A stretch of DNA of 64,000 nucleotides. Source: Aquilaria yunnanensis. Lineage: Eukaryota; Streptophyta; Magnoliopsida; Malvales; Thymelaeaceae. Made by a program: the position numbers and the translations under genes. Under the pieces are notes generated by a model. The model saw only the letters and a program-made list of their open reading frames with translations, was not told the DNA's origin and did not search any database. The stretch's first letter is position 1, and each line of letters opens with the position of its first letter. The stretch is from positions 45,849,501-45,913,500 of the forward strand of contig CM077595.1 in NCBI GenBank assembly GCA_039654915.1. The letters are read 5' to 3'. Below, piece after piece: positions 10,639-21,595 of the stretch.

Positions 10639-10720
10639 AAACCAAGGATTAAGGATTAAGGATTAGGATTAGAGATTAAGGCTTAGGAATTATGGATTAG
10701 GTTAGGGATAATGATTTGGT
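10639..10720 (+). repeat. Telomere-like repeat, continuation
   Basis: AAGGATTAAGGATTAGGATTAG resumes just after the solo LTR's right target duplication. It probably belongs to the tract ending at 8590, with some AT-rich DNA at 8591-8722 between. Confidence 0.6.
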
Positions 10721-11252
10721 TTTTTAATTAAACATATTAAAAAGAAAAACTAACATAAATTAAATTGCACCAAAAATTGAATTTTCATATACTACTTTAG
10801 TTTATGATGTTTCAAATATTTTCATATACCTTTTAAAAATTGTAATTGAACATAGCTTTCATATATTACTTTAGTTTATGATTTTAGGTATTAATTAATT
10901 GTAAATATACACATTCTTTAAAAAATATATGTAAATGGGTTGGCGGGTACTGCCCGAATTGATTATTAGTGAGGAGGATTTAAGGTTACTTATACCAAAT
11001 GCAAACTCAGTCAATTGACATTTTTATTTCGTGATAACTGTCGCTAATAAAACTTGAGTTAAATTAAATAAATAAATTAAATCCATAATTAAAATTTATA
11101 TTTGATATAATTCATGACTTAAATTAAAATAAAAACATGAAAATGATTTTAAAGTTGACCATAATTGGCACATAATTGTTTTTGTAAATGTTTAGATATT
11201 GAAAATTGACAATTTGAGGAATATTGTAAAATTTTTGAAAAGTTCATGTATG
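10721..11252. other. AT-rich intergenic DNA with a short direct repeat
   Basis: No gene seen. A ~30-bp segment (TTTCATATACTACTTTAGTTTATGAT) near 10783 recurs at about 10857 with one or two changes. Confidence 0.5.
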
Positions 11253-11254
11253 TA

Positions 11255-11494
11255 CTCCCTCCATTTTGAATTAATTGACCCGTCTATCTTTTTTGACTAA
11301 AGTTTTACTTGAACATGTTCATGTTAATATATATTGAAAAAAAATTGTTAAAAATGATATTTAAAAACTATAATATTTAAAGTTTCATTTTCATATAAAA
11401 TATACATATTTTTATTGCAAAATTTGAAAAAAATAAAATTATAAATTAATTATTGTGAAAAATGAAAGAGCCATTTTTTGTAAAATGGGTGGAG
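11255..11494. mobile_element. Stowaway-like MITE (Tc1/mariner type)
   Basis: 240 bp bounded by TA dinucleotides (11253-11254 and 11495-11496). The left end CTCCCTCCATTTT pairs with the right end AAAATGGGTGGAG, close to the Stowaway consensus CTCCCTCC. The interior is AT-rich and non-coding. Confidence 0.85.
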
Positions 11495-11496
11495 TA

Positions 11497-14400
11497 TATA
11501 CTTTCAGGGACTTTTAGAATTCTTCCAAAAAAAAAAAAGCTTTGAGAATTTTTACTAGAAAAATACACTTAAGCATGTATTTCTATTGCTATCCATTGAT
11601 ATTACATTTCCATCCGTGATAATGAAAACCTTTAAATTTATTACAAAAATAGAATATACTATGAGCTTTATCTTTCCTTTTAAAACTAAAAATAAGTAAA
11701 TTTCATTCAAATTTATTTCTCAAAAATTGTCATATCAACATCTACAAAATTCAAAGTCAACCATCAAATACAAATCTATCATAAAAGAAAAGAAAACATA
11801 AAAGTCACACTTGATTTGGTTCGAACTTGAGCACATGATGCCATATGAAGAAATAATGCTTTTCAATGTCAACCTTGTCAAAGAAGATAAAAATGAAAAT
11901 CAATACCAAAATTCATGCTCATAGGGTAACATGGAGCATATTAAGCCCATGTTGCAGAATCAGGTATAAGTTTTAGCCTTTCAGCCTTTTCAGAATGAAC
12001 TAAATCTGCCCTTAAACCTAACCAAACAACCAAAAAAAATTAGTACTTTTGTAACATGCTTTTAATTTGGTTCTAAACCATTTGGTTGTCACTAAAACTA
12101 AAAGTAATATTGTTCAAAAAAATGAGAAGCGTACTAGAATAAACAGGTGAAAAAAACAACCTTAGGTGTGAAGCAAGAATAAGAAAGCAAGGAGTTAATT
12201 AGAGAAAGCACAACTATATATATCCCTAGTTGTCACTCATTAGCCAAGAACACCTTTAAAATCACACCACCCAGCAGGAACAACAAGTTTTTTATTTTCC
12301 AAAGACCAGGATAAGTCCTGGCAACATGACAATTTTTAGGAGACTAATCCTCAACAAAATAAATATATAAAATCACAAGATTATGCAAATCAACATCTGT
12401 AAAATCATGGACAAGATAGACACATACAACTATCTACATACTAATTTTCAGCTAAGGATACAAAGCACATAAATATATAGACCTCTAATTTTTAGTCATG
12501 GAAGTTTATAAAATCACCCAGATCTTCAAATCACAATCTTAAATGCAAGAAAAACTAGACATATGTAGGCACATTCAAGCAAAGTTTCAACTTCAGACAT
12601 ACACTGCATGATTTATGGTGGAATTTACCTCCAAGCTGTTTGTATAGGCTACTGCCCAGAATTTTAAACAAAGCAGCCCTACTTAATAAAATATGATAAA
12701 AATTATGGATGTCCAATCCATAATATAAAAATAATGTACATAAATTAGACACATACATGAACTTTCATACAAAATTTTAGCTAAAAAATCAAAGTACATA
12801 AATTAACATAAATCTCATAATCAGGCCCTTCAGCTAGGAACACAGAACCAATTTCCAAATAGACTAGTATCCATTAAAGCAATTATATAAAATCATAGAA
12901 ACATCTAAATTGCATTCTATGAAATCAAGGACAAAGTAGACAACATAGTTAGTAGTACATGAAATTTCATCCGTAGATGCATAGCCTCTAATTTATCATG
13001 GATTTTGTAACAATCCACAGAGGTAGGACTATTGGTACAAATTCCAGCAAAACTGCAATTTAGTCAAAAAATTCTATAAAATCAACCAAAAATCCAAATC
13101 CAAATCCATAAAATTGTGGATAAACTAGAGACATAATCCTATCACCACATAAATTGGCACATTCAAAAACACAACATACAAATTATGGCACATTTTCCAA
13201 GTACATAGATCAACAATAGAACATATGTTCTTATTCAGGCTGAGGAGAATCTATAGCCAATTGCTCAAAATCCTATTCTACCTAATTTTCAACATATGCC
13301 GGATTTTTAATAATGTCAAAGAAAGGCCTGTGCATGGAGCTACTTAAAATATTGAATGCTTACTTATGTATATGCTTTCTTAATACCCAACAATTTTCAT
13401 AACAGATTAATACAAATTAATCAAGTTAAACCAAAATATTTTGGAACCCATAAAAAATGTGAAGACAAATTCACCAACCACCCACAAATCATATTGACTT
13501 TCATGTGAACTGAAGTGGAGAAACAATAATCCCTAACCAGTTAACGACGATTATAGAAGCAAAAAGTGACCCATGGGCAGCTTAAAAAGAATTTTAAACA
13601 TAGAAAAATTAAAGGGTGGAGTTGAAGAGCAATCAAGTACCGAAATGAGATTGGTGAAGCGAAGCGAGAAGGCGATATTGGAGCTTGTGGATCACATGAT
13701 CCATGGAAAAGCACCAGGGGAGATGCCTAGGCTAGGATGATGCAGGAAGCATTGTATAACTTCCTTCATCACAACCCTCGCCTGTCTTCTCTCACAAACA
13801 ACACCACAAAATCATGATCTTTTATCTCTCTCAATAGTCGAACAGATCCAGAGACCAAGACCAATTAGAGTGACCTTGAAGTCAACAATGGAGTTTCATC
13901 TCCTTTACTTCATTGAAGATGGAAAGATAGCTCAGCGCTAAACTGACAACTTAGTGATGGAAAGAACAGAACATGGGATCAAGCAAATTAGTGATGTGAA
14001 TGAGATTGATTTGAGGAAAAGAAAGGAGGACAAGATTTGAGGAAGATGAGAAGAAGAGAGATTGATCTGAGTAAGAGAATGAGAAGACATGTTCTAAGGA
14101 ATAAAAGCCCACTTGTAACTGGTAGAAGTGGGTTGCCACCAAACTCATTCTTATCTCATCACAATCTAATGGCACAATAAGGAGGAAATAAACTATTGGG
14201 ACCAGAACAAGAAAAGAAGAACAATGTAGCTGGTAAGAGTAGTTAAAACAAAATTCCATCTACCATGATGAAGGGTGGAGATGAAGCCTATATGAATATA
14301 GTCCCCGTATTTTATAATGGTCCCCTTAAGTATTTTTAATCCCAAACCTTCTCATTCCTTCATATAAGGATGTAAAAAAAGCTTATGTGAGCCTGATGCA

Positions 14401-14510
14401 TAAGTACATTGGAACATGCAACTATTCATGGTATTTTTGTTGCACTTCAAACAAAGCTCCGTCTAGAATGGCTAAAAAGGAAGGAAAATGCGACTACGAG
14501 GTGTAGGTTT
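11497..14510. other. Unassigned low-copy AT-rich DNA
   Basis: No coding exon can be established. At 13640-13960 the sequence is less AT-rich and looks like a leader or untranslated exon of a transcript: on the minus strand a segment ends TCTCATTTCG before a GTACTTGA donor-like word near 13640, but no downstream coding exon was found. Frames at 12555-12758 and 13951-14259 (minus) lack any family resemblance and are probably chance. Confidence 0.4.
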
Positions 14511-15128
14511 GACTCCCAGCTGTCCCCTTCACTTCTTGTTTTTTTTTCCATTTCCAACTTCATTTTTTTCCCTTTTTTTTTTCTGTTCAGTTTTCCTTCC
14601 TTTTCTATGTTTTATCTTATTTTTATAGTAAATTTTGTCATTGTTTCTTTCTAGTTTTATTCCTTATTTTTTATTTTTTCAATTTGTCTACATTTTCTTC
14701 TTAGTTTATTTTATTTTTTATACCATTTTTTTTAAAAAGTCACTTTTTCCTTCATTTTTTTTCAAAATTTTCAACTAGTAAAAAAAATAAACATCTTGTT
14801 GAGTTAAAAAAGCAAACATTTACTTAGTAAAAAAATAGTTAATCCATCTAAAACAAAAAATTGATACTAATAAAATAACAGGCAACACATCTCATTTTTT
14901 TATTTTATTTTATTCAATTTTATTTTTTTTTCTTATTCCGGTTTTTCATCTTTTTGGCTTTGTCACTTGAGAAGAATAAACATCTTGTTGAGACAAAAGA
15001 ACAAACAGTTATTGATAAAAGAATAACTAGTTCTTTTAGAAGAACAAATAGTATTGATAAAGGAACAACTAGTTCCTATATGTTCTTAAATCTGTGCTTA
15101 TTTGTTCTTTTATCATTTTTATTTGATC

Positions 15129-15588
15129 TTTTTTTTTTTGAAAGAAGAAAATGATTTTATTACCAAACATCATGGGGGTTTACATAGAACATCATGATGA
15201 AGAAAAGAAGATAAGTGAGATGAGGGACATGATGCCCATTCTAAGGATCTCATCTCTCTTTTACACAACTTTGCAACATAATTTGCACACCTATTTGCAT
15301 TTCTAGAAGCATGTTGAAACACATAGGACCTCAACTTTCTACTAGCAGCTTGGATGTCCTTTACAATGGGAGATGCCAAACATTCCACAAATCGACCTTT
15401 AATGGAGTCAACAACTGCTTTACTCTCTATTTCCACAATCAACCATTGTATATTTATAGAGGCTACTTTCTAAAGCCCTTCTCGACTAGCCAAAAGTTCA
15501 GCAACAAGCACATTAGAAGCAGTAACATGAGATCTCCCACCAAGGACTAGGGCTCCTTCATTGTCCCTTAATATCATTCCCAACCCTA
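15129..15588 (-). mobile_element. 5'-truncated L1-type LINE insertion
   Basis: A minus-strand 3' end: a degenerate RNase H reading frame, a short 3' UTR with GGTAATAAAATC, then a poly(A) tail seen as T-rich sequence at 15129-15140. Flanking TTTTATTTGATC (15117-15128) and TTTTATTTGTTC (15589-15600) form a probable 12-bp target duplication with one change. Only about 460 bp were inserted, typical of abortive target-primed reverse transcription. Confidence 0.8.
15170..15585 (-). pseudogene. RNase H-like domain fragment of a LINE ORF2
   Basis: Reading leftwards, the frame gives GMILRDNEGALVLGG, AELLASREGL, one stop codon, then VEIESKAVVDSIKGR and HASRNANRCANYVAKLC. This order matches the RVT_3/RNase H-like domain at the C-terminus of plant LINE polyproteins: the (D)xxG start, the AEL helix, the VE(x)D-type segment (here VEIES) and the R(x)xN..AN.LAK tail. 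It lacks the reverse transcriptase because of 5' truncation, and the internal stop makes it non-functional. Confidence 0.8.
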
Positions 15589-16677
15589 TTTTATTTGTTC
15601 TTGTGTCTGTTTTTGTTTGATCTCTTATCAATTTTATTTGTTCTTTTGTTAATTTTTATTTGTTCTTTTATCATTTTTATTTTTTTTTATCAGTCATATC
15701 TATTCCTTTATCAACTTTTATTTGTTTTTTAATCATTTTTATATATTCTTTTCTCAATTCTTAATTTTTTTAATCATTTTTATCAATTTTTTAACCAATT
15801 TATCCATTCATTTATTAGTTCTTATTTATTATTTTATCACTTTTATGTATTCTTTTGTTAGTTCTTATTTGTATTTTTACCAATTTTATCTGTTCTTTGA
15901 TTATTTTTAATAAACTATTTATTTTTTGTTCTGTTATTGTCATCTTCTTGTTCTTTTATGAGTATCTATTAGTTTCTTTAGATAAATTAATTGTCAGTCT
16001 GTTAGTACATGTTTGTTATTTTTTAGAAACTAGTTATTCTTTTATTGGTAATTGTTCATTCTTTTGACTTGACTTGTTTTTTTATTAGTTGAAAATTTTG
16101 AAACAAAGAAATCAAGAAAAAATAAGAATAATGTAAGGAAGGAAAAATGGAAATAAACTAAGAAAAAAGGTAAAAAAAATTAAAAAGAAAAAAAAGGAAC
16201 AAAACTAGAAACAAAATAAGAGCAAAACTGGAAATAATAAAAAATGAAAAGAGAAGGTGAACTAAGAAAAATAAGGAATTGAAAATAAAAATAAAACTGG
16301 AAAAAATAATAAAAAAATGTTATAAAAAGAAATAAAAAAAACGAAGAGATGCAAGAGAAAGAGGAAAAAATACTGTGTAAAAGAAAAAAAGAGTAGGAGA
16401 AATGAAAAAAAAAAAAAGGAAAAGAACTGGAAAAATAGAGAAAATGTCCTAGTTTTCTCATCCAGGAGTATTTGGATCCCAGGAATCCCATATTATTGCG
16501 CCCCATCGTACTCAAACCGTTCTGCCCAAAACTGGTGATTGCCAAGCAATTGAGGGGATGTTATACAGTGTTGCATGGTGTGATTGACTATTTTATGAGA
16601 AGTGAGGCCAAACTGACAATTGTTAAATTTTTCATCCGCGGCGCATGGCATAAGCCCAGCTCACCTAAGAGTTATTA

Positions 16678-17718
16678 GGGTTAATTGCCTCAACGGCCCC
16701 TAACATTTTATTATTAACTTATTTTGGACCCTAATATCAAAATTTTTCATGGGAGGTCCTTAACATCAATTTTTTGTTCCATTGTAGACCTTTGGAGAAC
16801 AGAAACTGTTAGAATTGATGGAACTGGCTATGTGGCATGCCAACGTGGCCCAATTTGCCATGGTGGCACAATAATCAATTGCTGGGGGATGATGTGGAAA
16901 TGAAAAGAACTAATAAAAAAAAATGAAAAAAATGAAAATAATTAAGAAAAGAAAGATAACGCTAGAAAAAAAAATAGAAACAAAAAACCATCATCGACCA
17001 TGTTCCCTTCGGCACCGCCATCCCCATGCCGCCTTCCACAACATCGCCACCTTCTGCTTCCTTCCCCGCCTAGCCCAACACCTTATCGCCACCTAGCCCA
17101 TTTCAGCTGATTGCTTGCTGCCCCAAGTGGCCGATGGTTCTCAACATTTTTGAGCTCCTCATTGGTTTCATGATTTTACGAGTTACGGTACGGGCGGAAG
17201 TGTAATCGAATGTGGAGGAGGTTGAAATCGAATTGTTGCAGCGGCTCTTGTATGATTAGCCGACACAGGTGGAGCTGGTGTTGGGTGGGTATATGGCGAA
17301 GGTGGAGTTGCAACTTCGATTCGTTTTGCCCAACTCCGATTTCATCACAGGGGGAACAATTGCGGGAGTGCTTTTGCAGAAAGGGGCTGCTAGGGGATAC
17401 GAAAGAGGAGGTGGAAAGCTGCCGGTGCTAGGTAGAGGAGTGGCAGAGGAAATGGAAGACTGAGTTTCAATTTAATTTTTTTATTAGATTTTTCCCTTTA
17501 CACATCATCAATAACAGATGATTATTGTGCCACTGTGGCAAATCACATCATGCTAGTGTGCCACGTGGCTAGTTCCGTCTATTATAATGGTTTCCGTCCT
17601 CCAAAGATCTAAAATGGAACAAAAAAATGAAGTTGAAGACCTCCCACGCAAGATTTTGATGTTAGGGTCCAAAATAGGATAATAATAAAAGGTTAGGGGC
17701 TATTGATGCAATTAATTT
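16678..17718. mobile_element. Non-autonomous Mutator-like element with long TIRs (Pack-MULE candidate)
   Basis: About 210-bp terminal inverted repeats. Left: GGGTTAATTGCCTCAACGGC onward. Right: the reverse complement reads AAATTAATTGCATCAATAGC onward, both continuing through GGACCCTAA and GTGGCACAATAATCA. The likely 9-bp target duplication is GAGTTATTA (16669-16677) against GAGGTATTT (17719-17727), 7 of 9 matching. The interior at 17000-17463 is GC-rich and unlike its neighbours. There is no transposase. Confidence 0.85.
17000..17463 (+). pseudogene. Gene fragment inside the MULE (origin unknown)
   Basis: The interior changes sharply from A-rich spacer to mixed, codon-like sequence. One plus-strand frame reads EVEEVEIELLQRLLYD, a stop, then PTQVELVLGGYMAKVELQLR and FVLPNSDFITGGTIAG, continuing open to 17463. 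I do not recognise the parent gene. The stop and lack of a clear start argue for a captured, non-functional fragment. Before it, 17000-17100 is a CCGCC/GCCACC-rich segment that may come from a different donor. Confidence 0.45.
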
Positions 17719-17739
17719 GAGGTATTTTGAAAAAAATTA

Positions 17740-18078
17740 GGATAAATTCCACGAATCATCCCTAAACTATATCCAATATTACTTAATTATCCCTAAACTA
17801 TCAAATGTTGCTTAATTATTCCTAAACTATATCCAGTGTTGCTTAATCATCCTACTATCTATCATTCCATTAAAAACTGATGGAAAAGTGATGCAACATT
17901 AGCAGCCAAGTCATTTTTATATATTACATCAGCAACACCATTTTCCTGTCCATGTGATGGACGGCAGGATGATTAAGTAACATTGGATATAGTTTACGAA
18001 TGATTAAGCAACATTTGATAGTTTAGGGACAAATAAATAATATTGGATATAGTTTAGGGATATCGGTAGAGTTTACCC
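17740..18078. mobile_element. MULE-type MITE with ~115-bp TIRs containing internal tandem repeats
   Basis: Left arm GGATAAATTCCACGAATC onward; right arm reversed reads GGGTAAACTCTACCGATA onward. Both then carry reiterated CCCTAAACTATATCCAATAT / TTGCTTAATCATCC modules (~35 bp, about three per arm). Flanks AAAAAATTA and AAAAATTTA give a probable 9-bp target duplication with one change. It lies 21 bp from the previous MULE. Confidence 0.8.
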
Positions 18079-18600
18079 AAAAATTTAATAAGAAATATTA
18101 TCATATGCACGAAAAAAATGCGAACATCAATAAAAGAAAATAAAATTTATGGTCTACTTTTGAAAAAATATATACATATTCACAAGCCTTTTGAGAAGAA
18201 TAACAAATATTATAATGATAAGAAGATAATATTGTACGCTTTAATTACATATCTAGTTAATGTAATTTATTTTTAACGAAAAAAATAAATATTATTAAAT
18301 AAATAGATTATACAACCACAATTTCAAATAAAAATATTGGAATAAATCCCTCAAAATACCCACAAACCATATAAATAATTGCAAAACCCAAACCATAAGC
18401 TAGCATGGAAAGAGAACCCGAACCTCTTACAACTCTCCCTTAACTTTAATAATCAACTTCTCCCTACTAACACCAAGAAATTAAAGTCCCTCACACCAGG
18501 AGTCATAAACTGATATTTTTAACTTATTTCAATTTTTGCCACATTAGCAATCTACACAGCAAGTGGCAAATTAATTCATCTCCAAAGCCAAAACATAAGT
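18079..18600. other. Unassigned AT-rich DNA
   Basis: Nothing recognised. The plus-strand right end merges into a decayed LTR fragment. Confidence 0.4.
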
Positions 18601-19089
18601 GGCAGATTTGCCACAAAAAAAAAAAAAAAAACTGGCAAAATTGCCCCTACATTCCCATATCCATTTTATTAAGTATTTTAAGAATTGATATCAGAGAATT
18701 ATTCTAAATTAACAGATTTCATCTAGTGGGGAATCAAAAGGACACATTTTCAATAAATTAGGAGCTAAAACAGATTAATAAGTAAATGTTAAGAACTGCC
18801 TATGAAATTTACCATTTCAAGAATCGAGCAATTAAGAGCCAAATTTCACAATAAGCACAAGTTTAACTCACACTTACCCAAATTATTAAGATTTCGCACT
18901 AAACACTAAATCAAACTAATTAAACCCTAAAAAAATTCTAAGACTAGAAAATAAGTTCCAGGATATGACACAACATCTTGAGACACAAAGTGATCAAAAT
19001 GCCCCAAGACACTAATTCACCTGTTTTGGGCTAAATTAACCTAAGACACTTGGAACATGTAGATGAAGGTAAAAGGATGAATGTTAACA
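18600..19089 (-). mobile_element. Tat-type LTR fragment (5' portion)
   Basis: Read on the minus strand from 19089 it starts TGTTAACATTCATCC. It then follows the same word order as the LTR at 58565: GTGTCTTAGG, TTAGTGTCT, GGGGCATTTTGATC, GTGTCATA, and 'GGGTTTAATTAG'. Similarity fades near 18600. No second end was found, so it is a truncated relic. Confidence 0.65.
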
Positions 19090-19741
19090 ATCTAGTACAT
19101 GAAACTTAATTTACATATAGGAAAACTGACATAATTTTAATATCCATTAATTATTAAAAAATTACTACCCAATTTAAATTTACTAGAGAAGACAATTGTC
19201 AAGGTAGTTTAAAGTAAGATTTGCAGCTGATGTGATATATTAAGTTAACATGATCTAGGGTACGTAGTGCCAAAATGCTACGTCTTTAACATGTTAAGGA
19301 CTAAAATAGAACAACAATTAGAGATTGCATACTATTTGTGAAATTTACCTTTAAGTATTTGATAATTTGAACGACCATGTGAGATTGTGGGAACTTCATA
19401 TAAAGAGTTATGAACCTCACTAGCTTAAAATCACACTAATAATTTGAAGCTCCATCCAGAGTGTGCTGAAGGCATCCAAAGAAGTTGATATGTAGCGTTG
19501 ATGTGTAGCGCAGAAGTGGAGATGGACTTGTGATGGGTTGAACCAAAAGCTACTTGATTTCCATGTTTTTGAAACCCAAACATGACGAATGGTTGGAATC
19601 AGAATATAAACTGAGCTCCAACCTAAAAGTCGAGCGAACAAAATTTAACTATAAGAAATTACACGAAATTAATTAAAGATTAATGTAATGTTGTGAATTT
19701 GATCTATATTCGGCAAAAGTACATATAATTAATTTGTTTTA
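19090..19741. other. Unassigned intergenic DNA
   Basis: AT-rich, with no gene or repeat family recognised. The minus-strand frame at 19420-19641 has no family resemblance. Confidence 0.4.
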
Positions 19742-20240
19742 CACTACAAGAAAACATATATATGGCAACCAAGTTTTGTGATGACTTCAAAATGTCATTG
19801 CAAAACATCTCCAATTTGTAGCAACTTTTTATTTGTCATTAAAAAATATATAATTTTAATTTTTTACGTAACGACATTATTTTCTAGTTACAAATAGTGT
19901 ACATTTTGTGGCACAAATATTTATTGTTACCAAATTATTAGTATCTTATACAACGACTTTTTGTCTGGCGATAGCAAATATGCAATTTTAATTTTTAATG
20001 TAACAACATGTTGTTTTGTTACAAAAAAAAAAGTGAACTCTTTTGTAAAAATAGATATTTGTTGTTGTCAAATTATTAGCATTTTACATGACAACACTTT
20101 TTTATTGGTAGCAAGTCAGTAAGTTTATTTGTTAATGTGATGAAATTATTTTTCAGTTAACGGCAGACAATTGTTGTTGTGAAATTATTAGTATTTTACC
20201 CAATGATATTTAACTGTGGTTATAAAACATAATTATTTTT
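19742..20240 (+). mobile_element. CACTA (En/Spm-type) element end with subterminal repeats
   Basis: CACTACAAGAAAACAT at 19742 matches the canonical plant CACTA terminus. The following ~500 bp repeats a motif about every 110-130 bp ('GTTGTCAAATTATTAGCATTTTAC' type, near 19935, 20063 and 20174), as expected of subterminal transposase-binding repeats. No matching TTCTTGTAGTG end was found to the right, so it is truncated or very decayed. Confidence 0.7.
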
Positions 20241-21595
20241 CAGCCATTAATCTAAGACTTCAAATATCTAATGATAGAACTATATATATGGGAGATGATG
20301 ATAACATATATAGATCTTGATATTGAACTGAAACTAAAAAGTAATTATGCAAGCAACTTTGTTGCCCAAAATCTTCATAAGGCTTTTTTGTTTTTTGGAA
20401 CAACAATGAGGAATTTATTAAATAAGAAGGTAAAGTTAGGTACAAAAGGATCTAGCAAGAGGCTAGACTCTTTCATTCACAACAGCTACTATAACCCTGC
20501 CAAAAACATATCTGTCAAAACTCACTATACCCAGCCTTTACAACGGTCACATAAGTCCTACATGCAATCCAACCATAAGCCTCTTAGTCTTTGAAAACTA
20601 AGTAAAACAACTCACCCTTTTACAAAGCTACACCATTGATAATGTTACAACCAATTATTTTATTGCCAAGATTGGGTTATATAACCGGTCAACTCATGAG
20701 CAATTTAGCTTAGCACATCTACTGCTAATCTGTAATGAGGAGATATCTTGCATTTCAAACAAAACCTGCACATTTGGCTTCCTATAATCCTTGAAAACAA
20801 ATCAGTTTCTTCTCTTCCACGGTGACAATAGCATCATAAGCAAATAGTGACCCAAACTTTGCTTTGTTTGTTCAATTAAGCAACTTGGTTCTCTATCAAT
20901 ATATCCAATAAACTTCTCCCTCACTGCACTTTATAAGACTGTGATCTACTGATTCCTCTTATCTTTCACATACTGAATATAGAATATAGAATAAAAAGGA
21001 ACTAACCTGGGATCTTATTGTAGTTGCTGACAATGAGGCTTTCATGTATCTAAAGAAAAAATGCCTAACTTGGGGATGAAGATTGCTAGCAAGCTCAAAT
21101 TGAAAAATTGTGCAAAGAAACGTTAAATTAGAGAAGGAGCCACATTAAGCTATCGGTAAGTGGGAAGGTAGCTTTATATTAAACACATAATTCATTTTCA
21201 CGTTTGTGCATCCATGTTGCCAACTTATGATGCTTAAACCATAGTCCTGACACCTTAAAAGATAACCAGCCAAGCTACTAGTATTTTAAATGAAAACATA
21301 AAAAAATAACCAAAAGTATTTAAAAGCCCTAAAATCATATGTAATAGTTTTAACTTTGTAGATAAAGAACTTTATTTATTTAAAGCATTGTTTCACTGGC
21401 CCTGTAAAGAAAAAATGAAAAAAAGAAAACAATTAGCACAATCTAATGAAAATTACATTAGAATTTCATGCTTAAGATATTCAATCATTCTCAACTACTT
21501 AAATTAAAATACCTTAGTCCCCGGCATAGTAAAGAATGAAGTTGCACCAATTAAAGCATTTAGTCGATCATAGTTTTCTTATATTTTCTCAAATT
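20241..21595. other. Unassigned DNA with a possible LINE 3' end
   Basis: No gene recognised. Near 20383-20470 the minus strand reads TTTAATAAATTCCTCATTG then an A-rich tail, resembling an L1-type 3' end, but no ORF2 domain could be read upstream and no target duplication was found. The rest is AT-rich. Confidence 0.35.

Larger units (their letters stand above)
14520..16450. repeat. Large imperfect foldback (inverted repeat), T-rich/A-rich arms
   Basis: The left arm (about 14520-15040) is T-rich then A-rich; the right arm (about 16020-16450) reads as its reverse complement. A clear anchor is ATAAAAGAATAACTAGTT at 15015-15032 against AACTAGTTATTCTTTTAT at 16028-16045. A second is CAAAATTTTCAACTAGT near 14763 against the complement near 16090. 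The loop (15090-15930) contains repeated TTTATTTGTTCTTTTATC-like units and a LINE insertion. It is a candidate foldback transposon; termini and target duplication were not resolved. Confidence 0.7.

Noticed and set aside
14450..14520. A tRNA-like B box (AGGTTTGACTCCCAG) before the foldback, suggesting a SINE
   Set aside because: No convincing A box at the right distance, no tail or target duplication; left unassigned.
15722..16067. Phe/Tyr-rich plus-strand frames resembling membrane proteins
   Set aside because: They are translations of T-rich TTTATTTGTTC repeats in the foldback loop.
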